Positions 47,711-61,077 of a DNA stretch of 64,000 bases are shown here, in pieces. The number at the start of each line of letters is the position of its first letter. Positions within the stretch are counted from its first letter, which is position 1. Made by a program: the position numbers and the translations under genes. The notes beneath the pieces were generated by a model. The model was not told the DNA's origin and made no database searches. It was given only the letters and a program-made list of their open reading frames with translations. This stretch comes from Setophaga petechia (taxonomy: Eukaryota; Chordata; Aves; Passeriformes; Parulidae): assembly GCA_024362935.1 (NCBI GenBank), contig JANCRA010000010.1, positions 5,386,501 through 5,450,500 of the forward strand, in the 5' to 3' direction.

Positions 47711-48291
47711 GGCCAGAGGCAGGAGCAGAGATTTCCCTTGGCCCCAAAAGGGAACTCTGGGCTCAGGCCGAGTGTCAGTGCGACCTGACAACGGCAGGAG
47801 AAGGCGGGAAGGAGCAGGGCTCACGCAGGGCTGAGCAGTAGAGCCTTCGTGGCTCTGGGCCTGCTCTGCAAGCCCCCCGGCCTCTTCTTTCTCCCACAGA
47901 GAGAGAGGAACAGCACCTCAAAGCACCAGGGAAACCGGCCATGGAGCAGGACTGGGGCTGTCAGCCCTCAGGGAAGGCGGCCACGGAGCAGGACTGGAAC
48001 TCTCAGCCCTCAGGGAAACCGGCCCTGGAGCAGGACTGGGGCTGTCAGCCCTCAGGGAAAGTGGCCCTGGAGCAGGACTGGGGCTGTCAGCCCTCAGGGA
48101 AACCGGCCCTGGAGCGGGACTGGGGCTGTCAGCCCTCAGGGAAACCAGCCATGGAGCAGGACTGGGGCTGTCAGCCCTCAGGGAAAGTGGCCATGGAGCA
48201 GGACTGGGGCTGTCAACCCTCAGGGAAACCGTCCATGGAGTGGAGCTGTGACACCTCAGGAACCCCAGCCATGGAGCGGGGCTGGGACTGA
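47711..48291 (+). pseudogene. Plus-strand PHF7-like 5' exons with 42-bp minisatellite, unit 3
   Basis: Identical to the unit 2 copy. Confidence 0.65.
47941..48291 (+). repeat. 42-bp minisatellite, unit 3, about 8 copies
   Basis: Identical to the unit 2 array. Confidence 0.9.
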
Positions 48292-48786
48292 CAGCCCTCA
48301 GAGAAACCCGCCATAGCAGCCACCTCCAGAGGCTTTGATGTACTTGTTTCTTGGTTTAATGCCCTTCAAAAGATCAATCCAGCATCTTTGACAACGAGCA
48401 TGTCATGCAAGGACATTTAAAATTGAGTCTGATCTAATTATCAAAGATGGCTCTTACCTCTACAGCTATTATCATAACAGATGTTATCATAACGGCTGTT
48501 ACCTCTGAATTTACTTTTTCATGATTGCCAAACAATATGTGAAAACAATATGGAACTTTTCTTATGTCTGACCTAAAATGTCCAGAATGCAAAATTCATT
48601 CTGAAGACAAGAAAAAAGAAAACATTGAAAATAGGATGTAGGCCATCTTCAAAAAGCACAGAGGAGAAAATAAACATTAGAGGACCATAGAAAACAAAGC
48701 TTTTCTTCTTCTTCATCTTCTTAGTATTTGCTGTTTGAACATTTCTTGTCTTACTTGTTCCTCTCAAAACAAGGCATGTTACAGCT

Positions 48787-50021
48787 TTATTGTCTCAGGC
48801 CTCTATTTCCCCAGTCGCTGGCTTTCCATTTAAGCTCTGCTTTATTGGAAATATACAACAAGGGACTCTCTATGGAAGAGAGTCGCACAAGCCTCTGGAT
48901 TGCTGACCGTTCACCTCTGCAATGCTCACAGTCATCTCCTAACACACCTGAGCTTCCTGTCTTTCTGTCAGAGAAAGATTCAGCTAAAGTCAAGGAAACA
49001 GGGCAGGGGGAGATGGAAACCTTGCCTTGAAATGCTTTTGGGAAGGCCTGCAAGGACCCTGCCTTCCCTTAAAAGAGGTGGGCTTGTGCATGGTGTTGGC
49101 TGACTTGCCCGAGCTGCCCCTCTATTTCAGAAGGACTTTTGCCCACTTCATCACTTGTCTGTCCCTCCAGTTCCAGGGCCTCAAACCTGCTCTGTAAGGT
49201 ACTAAACCTGTAAGTCAGCTCTTAAGTTTTCAGAACAAGGCACTGACCATGGCTCTAACTCGTTGTTTTAGTCAGGTTTACAATATCTTTTGAGAAGAAG
49301 AAGGAGCAGAGAAGGTGTGAATAATGCATATTATGTGATTGCTTTTTCGCAAATATTAAAGTTAATACTGTACGCGTTATGTTGGAAAGTTATGTTGTAT
49401 TAATCCTTTTTTTGTAGTGCAATACTAATCTTTTTAATTAGTGAGGTGAATATAGTTTTAGGCTACAGAAACTATGTGATGTCCAATAATTTTTCTTAAT
49501 AGCTCAAGGAGAGAGAACAGTAACAAGACACCAAAACTCTAAGAGAAGAAATATTGCCTCCTTATCGGGAAGAACCAGACTTGGAGAGACCAAGACAATT
49601 GATTTACAAGATGAGGGAGGGGTTGACAATAACAAGAAAACACCCATTGTTTGAAAAGAATTTTGGCATCATGGATGAGATATATGAATATGCAACAGGC
49701 TACTACTTTAAACAGTTAATCCTTTGTTAGCAAAGTGTGTTCTGAGGCAGAGCAGAGCACCCAGACATCTGTAACTCTTTGCTTTTTTTATTGTCCTTTA
49801 TTGTCCTAACTCTAATTGTCCAAATTCTTATTTCTCTAATTTTTATTACTACTTTCATAATTAATTTATTAATATCAGACTTTTAAAATTTTAAAACAAG
49901 TGATTGGCATTTTTCACAGAAGGGGTAGATACCACACAAGAATCCAGCACAGTCTCCCCAGCTTTTTCATCTGGGTTCTTGAAGGACAATGCCCAGCGCT
50001 TGCACTGCGCCGTCTTTTCAT
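48787..50021 (-). pseudogene. Membrane/coil ORF interrupted by LTR, unit 3
   Basis: Same break as in unit 2: 5' part 50021-49919, 3' part 49315-48787. Confidence 0.5.
49316..49918 (-). mobile_element. Solo LTR, 603 bp, unit 3
   Basis: Identical element with the same GAAGG duplication (49311-49315 and 49919-49923). It was copied with the unit rather than inserted independently. Confidence 0.85.
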
Positions 50022-50521
50022 GTCTTCTGGGGACCAGAACCATCCCATGGCCAGGCCCAGAATAATTGGGTGCCAAAGTCGTGTTCCGTGCAAGCATCAC
50101 ACTCTTTTTTACCCAGCTGGTGGTCATCTCAGCATATTTGCTGAGTTGACGTTTCTTATGACTATTGTCTTCATGAGTGTTTTCCTTATCTTCCCAGTTC
50201 TAGCAGATGTCCTTTTTGCTCCAAATTCTGCATCCTTTGTGTCCACTGTCAGTGGGCATCCTTCTTCCCAAGCCTTGTCAACCTCTCTCTGGGTCTGAGA
50301 TCAGTGAAACGTGCCCAGCCCTGAGCCTTAAAAGACAATTCTAGCAGCAAGTACTCTGCTTTTCTAACACTTAGCCATCACTTCCAGCTTGTAGACTGCT
50401 ATGTGTGCGTGTCACAGGTTAAATGTCTCCTCTTGGTGATCAGGCTTGGGAGCGTGTAAAGCACAGGCATGTCAGGACATGTTTTGTTCAGGAAACGGGA
50501 CGTACGGTCCAGTTTGCAGCA

Positions 50522-51072
50522 GGTCCGGGCCCGCGCCTTCCAGAGTGCCTGAACGTTCCCGGCGCCAGTGCAGGGCTCAGGGCGCCGCCTTGTGGGCGAG
50601 AGCCGCCATGACAGCGCGGGGGCCGCGCGGCGGGGCCGGAGGGCGGGAAGGGGCGGGCGGGTGTGAGGGGCGGGGCGGTTCCTGCCCAGAGCCGAGGCCT
50701 CGCAGTCGCTGAGCGCATTCCCTCAGCGCTGTTGGGAGCGTGCGGGTGTTGCTCGGGCTGTGGGAGAAGCGTGCGGCCGCTGCGGGGTCCCAGCCCGCAG
50801 ATCTGGCTGCTGACCGAGGCTGCAATGCCAGAGCTGCCGTGCGCCGTGGCACTGCCAGAGCCCCCGGCAGAGCCGGGCTGGCAGTGCCGACGCCTGAGGG
50901 AAGCCCTGCCATGGCAGCGCCGGGGCCGCTCGGCAGAGCCGGGCTGGCAGTGCCGACGCCTGAGGGAAGCCCTGCCATGGCAGCGCCGGGGCCGCTCCTG
51001 CCCCGGGGCCGCCCGCAGGAGCGACGGCTGGGGCCTGCCGGCACAATGGCACTGCTTGGCCCTCTTCCCTAG
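50522..51072. promoter_or_regulatory. CpG island, unit 3
   Basis: Identical to the unit 2 island, with 66-bp repeats at about 50866-50997. 51080-51720 shows no gene. Confidence 0.6.
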
Positions 51073-51773
51073 ATCTGAGAGAGTGGCAGCACAGATAGCA
51101 AAATATTGAAACATCTCGTTCAAAACACCGGAGAGAAACCACAGAAATGAAAAGAAAATGAAGCTGTGCCGTAATATTTAGGGCATGATGGGGAAGACTG
51201 AAAAGATACACAATCTAATTACTTATATAATCTCAACTATATCAGGAGAAACATGAAGGTGAAAATACGTTCAAAAGTTTTGACCAAAAAAAGGTCCACC
51301 TGTATCATTTTGTTAGTACATTAAACTCCTAAAAAGCAGTCAGGTATTCCTTTGTCCAGTGCTATGAATTTAATAATGGGATTTGTTATAGTTGTCCCTC
51401 AAATAAAGGGAGTTGAGTGCACAGATTTCATGGAAGCCATCACTTAGTAAAAGCAGTGTTCTGTTTTTCAGTAGTTCCGTAGTAAGTAGTTAGGAAAAGA
51501 AGTCATTGTTCTGCCAATGGATGCTGATCCCTGATGAGTTCGTGCTGGTTCCTTGGAAAGGCAATGTTTTAGTACTGGACTGTTCGAAAACAGGTGTTTT
51601 CTGCTGGTAGCTGGTCCAAACGCTCCTTTTTGTGGTAGAAACCGATTGCAACATTAACAGCCTGCTCCTTTTTCTCCGCCTATCCTAGAAGGAGATGTGG
51701 GCAGGTTAAAACATAAAACAAACCTCGGGGCTCTGAGCCTCTGCTGCAGGCTCACCTGCCTCTCCCTTTCCAG

Positions 51774-53459
51774 AATCAGCGGAGGAACAGCCGGAGGACA
51801 CTGCGGTGTTCCTCAACGCGACAACGGGAGGAGAAGGTGGACGGGAGCCCGGCTGAGCAGGGAGTAGAGCCCTCGAGGCTCTGGGCCTGCTCTGCAAACT
51901 CCCCCCACTCTTCTTTCTCTACAGAGAGACAGGAACAGCACCTGGAGGTGACTGCATCATTCCTGGAGAGAGACTCAATGCAGACAGCTGCCCTGTGGGA
52001 CAGCAAGCAGGAGGGCCCTGGTGCCAGGGAGGCAGGTGAGGGCAAAGCAGCCCTCTGACAGCCTGGCCCAGGGGCTCTTGTGGCAGCAGGCAGTGTGGGC
52101 ATCAGAGCAGAGGCAGGGCGAGGCAGGAACTGCTCGGCCATGCACGGCTGGGAGTCTCCTTCCTGCCCAAGTGGGGCCCAGCCGGGCCAGGGGGCAGCTC
52201 CTGGGACAGCCGTGCCCGCAATGGCCCCTGGTCTGCGAGGCCTTCAGCCCTGCCCATCAGCCAGGCAGGGGCAGAGCAGCCTTGGGGCCGATGCTGCTGC
52301 AGGCTCAGAGCCCCGCAGAGCTGCTCATGCCCGGTGCCATTGACTCTGTCCCCTGCAGCCTGCATGCTGTGTTGCCGTGTCGAGGCTGTCCCGGACATGT
52401 GCGGTGACAAACTGCAGAAGGGTGGGCTCTGTGCACATGTGTTCTGCATGCTGAGTGGCTCCGGGTGCTCCCTCCACCATTGTGATGGGCAGCTCCTGCT
52501 GCGCCCTCTCCTCATCAGCTCCTCTCCTTGCCTGCAGTTCTTTCCACTCTACTATTTCCGCGAGAGAAGGACCGCATTTGACTCATGGGCTTTCACCCAC
52601 GAGATCTCCTAATTGCAGTCCGGCGGGCAGCACAGATGGTGAGGGCCTGATGAGAGCAGGGAGATTTGTGCCTGGCAAGGTTTGCCAGAGCTTAGCCCAG
52701 ACAGCAGGAAAGAAAGGCCAGCCCAACAGCCTCGACAAAGTCTGGCTCCCAGCAGCTCTGGCACAGAGGCCCTGGCCCAGGAGCCTCCCTCCTCCACCAG
52801 GCGGCTCTGTGGGCTGGGACCCGGCAGCGGCCACATCCTGTGCCCTGCCCGGAGCCGGGGGGCTGCCAGGGGAGGCCTCGAGGCTGCTGCTGCTGCTGCT
52901 GCTGATGGGGCTGCTTGGCTCTTTGCCGCGCTGCTGCGTCTGCGGCCAGAGCGGGGCAACCATCATGTGCTCTGGGAAGTGCTGTGACAGATGGTTGGAC
53001 CTGCCCTGTGCCAAGGAGGGCGGCTGTGTCAATGTTTATGCCACTCCGTTCTTGTGCCATCAGAGCAGAGGCAGGAGGAGGCAGGAGCTGCTCGGCCATG
53101 CCAGGGCTGGGAGCCTTCTTCCTGCCCAAGTGGGGCCCAGCCGGGCCAGGGGGCAGCTCCTGGGACAGCTGTGCCCGCATGGCCCCTGCTCAGCCAGGCA
53201 GGGGCAGAGCAGCCTTGGGGCCGATGCTGCTGCAGGCTCAGAGCCCCGCAGAGCTGCTCATGCCCGCTGCCACTGGCTCTGTCCTCTGCAGCCTGCATGC
53301 TGTGTCACTGTCCCGAGGCTGAGCCCCGTGCCTCCCCAGGCCCTGGCAACTGCTCCTGTGCTGCTCCTGCGCTGCCCAGGGCACCCACGGGCCCTGCTCG
53401 GGCCTCACGCAGAGCAGAACCAGCTGGGGCGGTGACAGCTCTGCTGCTCTGGGCACGGC
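51774..53459 (+). pseudogene. Plus-strand PHF7-like copy B, unit 3
   Basis: Same blocks and lesions as unit 2: 51774-51863, 51925-52035, 52359-52450, 52538-52638, 52929-53051 and the PHD exon from 53340. Confidence 0.8.
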
Positions 53460-53757
53460 TCTCAGGCAGAGCACCCGCCTGTACCTGGGCTGGAGGCCGT
53501 GCCCAGGCTGGGCTTGGCAGAGCCCATCTGCTCCTGGAGGGCTGGGGGCACTGCCCTGGCCTGGCCTGGCCCGGTCCTGGGGTCCCTTGACATTGCTGCT
53601 TGCCCTTGGAGCCACCAGGGATGGGCTGGAGCTCACTGGCCCCGGCCTGGCCGCACACTCAGGACTGGAGCCTTCCCCTGGCTTCCCAGGGCACCAGAAC
53701 CTCAGCCCCAGCTCCCAAACACGGCCTAATAGGGTTTGCTGATATTGATCCCTGTTA

Positions 53758-54096
53758 GACTTTTGAAAGGATTTAGAAAGTAATGTCGTTTGGCAAGTTC
53801 TTCAAGGAACAAACATGACTCGCTTCTAATCAGTAAAAGGTTTATTGGTTTGCTTGCACTTCCTATAGGGTATCCTTATGCTTCCTTTGGCGTTCCAGAA
53901 AATAATGACAATCTAACAAATTCTTCAGAGAAGTTCCTGAATCCACTATTCGGAGAAGTCTCTACATTCACTATCCTTACATACAGTTAAGTAGCTGCTC
54001 CTGTAACATACAAAGATGTAGTGGTTTAGCTGACTGGACAACACAACATGATATTATACACACTGGTACACTAAAAAAGTTCTCTTCCCTGTTCAT
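53758..54096. repeat. 3'-flank block, first copy, unit 4
   Basis: Same as the unit 3 block. 54097-55295 holds nothing I recognise. Confidence 0.7.
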
Positions 54097-55294
54097 TACA
54101 AATTTAAAGCCCTTCTTGAGGTCCTGAATTAATTTTGCATGCACAATCATACCTGCAATCCCTCCCCATGCTTAGCTTTCACCTAGACTTACCAGGGAAC
54201 AGATGTTACTTACCTCAAGCAATAATCTACGTCTGTCTTCCTAACCCTCTTTTTCTTCACTGAGCTCTACTAATCTACAAAATAACTGTGGACCCTCTGC
54301 ACAAAAGAAACGTCCAATTAATAGGCTTAAACACTTGTGATTGTGCTGCTGCTTCTAACAATCATGACCAACACAGCACTAAAGTCAGAAATCAATTCTT
54401 CTCATCCTTCCTGTTCTCCTGCCCCCCACCACACCTTGGCTCCAGCAGAACTGTTCCCTCCTGCAGCCTGGTGTGCTAAGAACAATCAAAGGCAGCAGCA
54501 GTTTTCCTCAACATGCTGCAGTCTGGATTGCAGTGCAATTGCAGCTGTTTCATTGGCACAGCAACACCAGCACCCCACATCTTCCCCCAGAACTGAGGCC
54601 TGCTGAGGCCTGAGCTCTCCATTTCAACACACCCTGTAAATATCGGGCTGGCTGGAAGATTGCAGGCCGCTAACTGTGTGAACACAGCAGTGCATTTCAT
54701 CACAGTTATCTAATCAGTCTCATGGAAGGCGCACATCCTTTAAGCAAGTCTTAAGGCTCTATTCTACAAAATATAACCAGCAATTGTTTTGGTGGCCTGT
54801 GCAGGTTTTGGAGACTGTGTATGTTTCCCTTGGATGTTGTTTTCTTTGTTTCAAAATACAAAATTCACTGGATTCAGAAGAGAAAGTTCCAGATTCATTA
54901 GGACAAAGAACCACAGGGACATACATATGTGGCTGACAAGAACACTCCACATTCCTAATGGTGAACCAGAAAGAGAGGAAAAAGTTAAAGATGATTTAAA
55001 TACCTGAAAGGATCCAAAATGTCTAGGTAACCTGTCAGGTGACTAATTTTTTGATAAACTCTAAAATTCCAGAATCCTATTCGGTAATTGTCTGCAAGAA
55101 AAGAAAGCCAGAAATCTGCTTGACCTTGATTTTGCCAGGGCTTTCTCACAGGATTCTACCACAACTTGGACCACAAGTAAGGGTGACAAATTTTGCCTAG
55201 AGAACTTCCATAACTAGGCAGCATTTTTTACTCCTCACTGAATACCAGGAAGGATTTAAAAAGAAAAAAAAATACAAAAGGGGGTGAAGAAATT

Positions 55295-57113
55295 CTGTCA
55301 TACCTCTTAGACGTTCATCATCTTTAGAGAAGAAAAAACTCCAGCACTTTCTGTGTGCGGTGAAGAAAGGAACCTAGACAAGGACAAAGGGATTTGAGCA
55401 TCCTAAACTGTACTATCAAATTCCATGAACACAAGTTAAACCTGTAGTGCTTCAGAGAAATGGTATACATTGAAAAGCTTTATGCCCTAGGAACCAAATA
55501 GAGCTTTTTTTTTTTACAAAACCCTCTTTTAAAGAGAAAACTGACTTGTCTTTGGCTTTTGGCCAAACTCAGTTTGGAGTTGGTCAAACCAAAATGACCC
55601 AGTTAATTTATTGTGCTCAGTTCTCTCTTTCCATATTCATCTTCACATCCAATGGGCTGCTGGGAGTTTTGACCCTGTGCAGCACAAACGGTTTTCCAAG
55701 ATGACTTTCATTGCTCAAAGGTCTGCAATGTCAGTTTCTCATTTCCTGAGTGCTGCTATTAATACTGCCACAGCACCCAACTGCTACAGCCAAGTAGACA
55801 ACAAAGAGAAATGGAACTTGCATTTCCTGGTCCTGTTCAATTTCTGACATCTCAGGCTCATCGTCATCCTCAGAACTGCTGTCCTGGAAACGTGGATCCT
55901 CTTGCCATGTGGCTTTTCCCACCTTTATTGTTCCAAGGGCGTAAGGCTCTGCAATGACAGCACCAATAGAGAAAAAAAGGCAAAACCAGATTATTCCTCT
56001 AGTGGTCAGGAAAAAGTCCTCCTTTCAAGTGAAATACTTAGAGTGGAAAAGACAGATTTAGGAAGGACAGAATCTGGCCCTGCCAGATTTTTTAAGCTGC
56101 TCCAGTATTTTCCGCTTTGTTCTAGGGATCCCCTATGTCTTCTTAAACATTTCTCATTGCTTTCGGAAGACACTGAATACCTTGTACCTCAATAGTTCAG
56201 CACAAGTGTGGGGGGCTCGTTGCTTTGTGCTCTTGCATTGGGTTTTTTAATATTTTGGATAACTTCACGCCGTTTCTTTTGTCTCCTACATGACCGGGAC
56301 TCAATTTAATGTTGTTTCACCTTCATTTCAGACGGCCTCATTTTATCTAAGGTTAGGGGACACCCCAGTGATCATGTGTCATTCCCTTTCCTTTTTCTAA
56401 AGGTCCAAGAGTAGAATTCAGTAACAAACAGAATGCTCATGGATCTTGGGGTCAGCTCCAGGCCTTTGCTCCTCCCTCTACATTAAGGCACATTTCCTTT
56501 AAAATCTCGTTGGGTTCTATGAAACTTGATATGACTGGTGTGTCACCTTTTTCCCTGTTTGAGGAATTCAGGGCATGAGAACAAGCTTTTTCACCACTCA
56601 GCAAAAACCCCAAGAACTCCTCAAATCATGCCTTTCAGAATTCCTGACATGCAAGCATGAGGTACCTCTCATCAATCTACCACAGCCCTGGCAAGCAGAA
56701 ATCAAATCAGAATACGTCTGCCTAATTACTGACTTCTGCTGCTGAAAATCCCCTGGATCCTGACCTTCTTTACACCGTATTGCCCTACAGTGCCTGCCAG
56801 AAGCTCTTCCTTAGCAATGGCACTGTTAGAACGGTCCTGCTGTTGCCTTCGTTGATGCCCAACTCCGCTGTGCCTGCAAAGAAGGAAAACTTGAAAGCAC
56901 TCAGCTCCTGAGCTGCGTCATTCTCAGGCAGAGGTCCCAAATGGTCAGCAGAGTCCTGCTCATCCTCTTTGTCTCGGGGTATTTCCTCAGTCTGTCCTGG
57001 TTTCTTCTTTGAAGGTCCAATCAGGTCTTTCAAATCCACAGCAATATTGTAAAAGTTGTCTCCAGACACTTGAGGCAGTGTCTCCCTCTCTTCTTTCTTC
57101 TTTTTTGGCTTTA
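55295..57113 (-). pseudogene. NOL8: NOL8-like C-terminal exons, unit 4
   Basis: Block one (56785-57113) has lost two residues in its acidic stretch (SADHLG against SAPDDHLG elsewhere), an in-frame 6-bp loss. Block two reads to 55731 as an open frame after GKATWQEDPRFQDSSSEDDD. Block three is near 55295-55343 with the same out-of-frame T-run. Confidence 0.6.
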
Positions 57114-57514
57114 CTGAAATGAGATTGTTCAAAGATAGCAACACAGCACACGTCCTTTTCAGACACAGCTTCTCTAAGAGCCACCTTGCTCTGAAATGCT
57201 TCCCTAAGCATATCCAAGCCCATTAAGGAGTGGTTCATTCTCAAGGATAAGCAGTGGGGAAACATCAGAGGTTGAAGTCTAAAGGCAGGAGCAAGAGTCC
57301 TTTTCAATTAGCCACATCCTTAAGTGACTTTTCACTGAATACATGCTTACACAGAAATCAGACTATTTAGCACAGACTTCTTTCCTGCCAGTAGAAACAT
57401 CAAGAGCTGATATGGTTTTCTCACAGAGCTGCACATCTCAAGGCCCCTGCACTGACCGTTCTCACCTTCACTTCCGGCCAGGAACACGTGGCCTAGAAAG
57501 AAAAGGTGACGAGG

Positions 57515-58140
57515 CTACGTGCTGCTGTTGGAGGTGCCAGTTGAGGTCCGACGTCGCTGGTGGGAGCGGCTGCTCCTGCGGGATGTCCCCCGCCGTGTCC
57601 CCCTACGCCTGGGCCTCTCAGCACTCGCTGCTGTCCTCCTGCTCCTGTCCTGGCGCCTCCTGGACCGCGCAGTTGGAGTCGAGGCCCGGCGCTGCTGGCG
57701 GGAGCGGCTGCGTCTGGGGGGCGTCCACGATGACGTCTCCCTTTGCCTGGGCCTCTCAGCACTTGGCCTTGTCCTGCTGCTCTTGCGACAGCGACTCCTG
57801 GACCGCACAGTTGGAGTCGAGGCCCGGCGCTGCTGGCGGGAGCGGCTGCGTCTGGGGGATGGCCCTGACGATGTCTCCCTTCGCCTGGGCCTCTCAGTCC
57901 TTGGCCCTGTCCCACTGTTCCTGTCACGGCGACTCCTGGACCGGACAGGTGGACTCTGGGCCCGATCTCTCTGATGGGAGCACCTGCGTCTGTGGGATGT
58001 CCGTGCAGGTGTCTCCCTTTGCCTGGGCCTCTCAGCCCTTGGTCCTGTCACACTGTTCCTGTCACAGCGACTCCTGGACCGGACAGGTGGACTCTGGGCC
58101 GGGCCTTGCTGGCGAGAGCGGCTTCGCCTGCGGCCGGGCC
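57515..58140 (-). repeat. 46-residue coding repeats of the RS tail, unit 4, about 4.4 copies
   Basis: Same copy number as units 2 and 3, but the third and fourth repeats have diverged from each other (SGPSPRR against SWTPPRR ends). Confidence 0.85.
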
Positions 58141-60681
58141 AAGCACGTCTGGAATGGGCCCTGTCCTCAGGGTCAGGGGACCTGCTGCATGTTGGCCTTG
58201 ATCTGCTGATGCTGCTGGTGTCCAGTGAGGAAGATGGCAGCGCCTGCTGCCATGCTGCGTGGTGGCGCCTGCTGTGGCTGCTCGTCTCTAGAGATGGAGA
58301 CGGAGAAACCAGCACCAATGGCACAGGGGTGTGGGAGCTGGGGCTGATGGCCTCAGATTCTGAGAAGCCATGAGCAGATTCCAGTCCTGACTGTCTGGCC
58401 AGCCTGGAGCCACTGAGCTCTGACTCACCCCTGGAGGCTGTAAGGAAAAGCAGGAATGTCAAAGGTGCCCCAGGCCCAGGCCAGGCCAGGCCAGAGCAGT
58501 GCCCCCAGCCCTCCAGCAGTGGATGCGTTCTGCCAGGCCCGGCTTGGGCACTGCCCCCAGCCCAGGGACACGGGGGGCTTTGACTCCTACATGTTCCAAG
58601 CCCAGCACAGGTGTCACACTCCCATCTGTGTGTGCTGTTTCTCAGGCCAGAGCAGCGCCTGTGGGTGCCCTCGGCAGCACAGGAGGAGCACAGGAGCAAT
58701 TTCCAGGGCCTGGGGAAGCAAACGGGCTCATAGCACTGAGAACAAAGTGTGCCAGCACGTGGTTTTCTTGCAAAACACTTCTGATTCTTCCCAGTTTGTG
58801 TCCTTGCCAAGACACAGGTTCCCTGCAGAGGCCCAGGTGCAGCATCACAACTTACCCCTCTTCCTCTGCCTCCTCTCTGCCTCCAGGGTAAAGGCAATCC
58901 CTGGCATTGCACTGGCCATGCCTCTCTCCCAGCTCTGCGAAGGCATCGTTGTCCTCCCATGATGGCTGTCTGATGGAGAAATGAAAAGCTGATGAATTTC
59001 TGCTGCCCTCCCCTCATGGAGATCCAGGGTGTCCCAGCTCTTTCTCCACAACTTTTCCAAGTTGGGTGTGAAGCTGAAGCCCAGACTCACAGGACTGGGC
59101 AGGGCCAGGACTCCTGGGGCAGGGCCAGGAACGGCACAGCACTTACACCCTCCTGGCTGGTGGGCCAGGCAGAAGAACACCAACCTGAAGGGAACTCGGA
59201 TCCCCAAGATGAACATTTCAACTTGGAATTCCCCACTGTCTCTGCACAGTGGGCACTGGAGGCATAAAAGACCAGCGCGCATGGCCTGTCCCTGCAGGGC
59301 AAACACAGGCAGGGTGAGCGAGGCCCTGCTGCTGCTGCTGCTGCTGAGCAGCTGCTGTGTCCCGGGGCAGAGGGGAGGGCTCCAACCTGGATGCAGTCCC
59401 TGTGGAACCAGGCCCTTTTGCACTTTGGGCACACCAGCGTTGTGAAGGTCTTTCTGTCCTCCACAGGCTCCATGCAGATGGGGCAAACGGTGCCCGGCTC
59501 AGGAGTCACCTCCACCTCCTGCTCTGGACGGTGCTCAGGGCAGAAGGAGCTGGGGGCAAAGGGATGGGGAAAGTGAGAAATGCTGGATCATTCCCCAGGG
59601 GTGGCCACAAAGAGAGATGAGGTACCTGAACGGAGTGGCATAAACGTTGACACAGCCACCCTCCTTGGCACAGGGCAGGTGGAACCAACTGTCACAGCCC
59701 TCCACAGAGCACATGATGGTTGCCCCGCTCTGGCCGCAGACGCAGCAGCGCTGGAAAGAGCCAAGCAGCCCCATCAGCAGCAGCAGCAGCCTCGAGGCCT
59801 CCCCTGGCAGCCCCCCGGCTCCGGGCAGGGCACAGGATGTGGCCGCTGCCGGGTCCCAGCCCACAGAGCCGCCTGGTGGAGGAGGGAGGCTCCTGTGCCA
59901 GGGCCTCTGTGCCAGAGCTGCTGGGAGCCAGACTTTGTCACGGTTGTTGGGCCGGCCTTTCTTTCCTGCTGTCTGGGCTAAGCTCTGGCAAACCTCGCCA
60001 GGCACAAATCTCCCTGCTCTCATCAGGCCCTCACCCTCTGTGCCGCGCGCCGGACTGCAATTAGGAGATCCCGTGGGTGAAATCCCATGAGTCCAACGCG
60101 GTCCTTCTCTCGCGGAAAGAGTAGAGTGGCAAAGAACTGCCGGCAAGGGGAGGAGCTCATGAGGAGAGGGCTCAGTAGGAGCTGCCCATCACAATGGTGG
60201 AGGGAGCACCCGGAGCCACTCACCATGCAGAACACGTGGGCACAGAGCCCACCCTTCTGCAGTTTGTCACCGCATGTGTCCGGGTCAGCCTCAACACGGC
60301 GACACAGCAGGCAGGCTGCAGGGGACAGGTCAATGGCACCAGGAATGAGCAGCTCTGCAGTGCTCGGAGCCTGCAGCAGCATCGGCCCCAAGGCTGCTCT
60401 GCCCCTGCCTGGCTGATGGGCAGGGCTGGAGGCCTCGCAGACCAGGGGCCATGCGGGCTCGGCTGTCCCAGGAGCTGCCCCCCCTGGCCTGGCTGGGCCC
60501 CACTTGGGTAGGAAGGAGACTCCCAGCCCTGCATGGCCGAGCAGTTCCTGCCTTGCCCTGCCTCTGCTCTGATGCCCACACTGCCTGCTGCCACAAGAGC
60601 CCCTGGGCCAGGCTGTCAGAGGGCGGCTTTGCCCTCACCTGGCTCCCTGGCACCAGGGCCCTCCTGCTTGGTGTCGCACAT
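57515..60681 (-). CDS. PHF7-like: PHF7-like ePHD-RING-PHD protein with Arg/Ser-rich tail, unit 4 (595 aa)
   Basis: Exons: 60681-60639, 60315-60224, 60136-60035, 59750-59626, 59549-59387, 59291-59185, 58969-58856, 58709-58591, 58437-57515. The frame is open throughout. Differences from units 2/3 include PSWEDND in place of PTWEDND before the last PHD, GEFQVEMF in place of GEFPVEMF after the RING, and a final Thr instead of Met from a single-base change. Many tail residues differ, for example SHRRRCSHQRD. Zinc ligands are intact. This is the most diverged sibling of the unit 2/3 pair, and its reading frame has survived many substitutions, which suggests constraint. Confidence 0.85.
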
Positions 60682-61077
60682 GGTGGCTGTCTGCAGTGAG
60701 TCCCTGTCCCCGAGTGACGTGGTCGCTTCGAGGTGCTGATCGTCTCTCTCTATGGGAGAAAGAAGAGGGGGGGGAGTTTGCAGAACAGGCCCAGCGCCAC
60801 GAGGCTCTACTTCCTGCTCAGCCCTGCGTGAGCCCTGCTCCTGTCCGCTGTCTCCTCCCGTCGTCGCGTTGAGGAACGCCGCAGTGTACTCCGGCTGTTC
60901 CTCCGCTGATTCTGGGAAGGGAGAGGCAGGTGAGCCTGCAGCACAGGCCCAGAGCCCCGAGGTGTGGGGCCCCTCTGGTCCCTGGGAAGCCACGTCCCTA
61001 CCCTACCTTCTCCTCCCGCTGTCAGGTCGCACTGACACTCGGCCTGAGCCCAGCGTTCCCTTTTGTGGCCTTGGTGG
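60682..61077 (-). other. 5' untranslated exons of the PHF7-like gene, unit 4
   Basis: Leader part to 60749, exon 60911-60811, and an outer exon ending at 61007. A long minus open frame over this region in units 1-3 is broken here by a small indel near 61410, arguing against it being coding. Confidence 0.6.

Larger units (their letters stand above)
37936..53724. repeat. Tandem array unit 3 (15,789 bp)
   Basis: The first part (37936 to about 39,875) matches unit 4, and the remainder matches unit 2. This makes it the product of a one-period duplication rather than an independently diverged unit. Confidence 0.95.
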
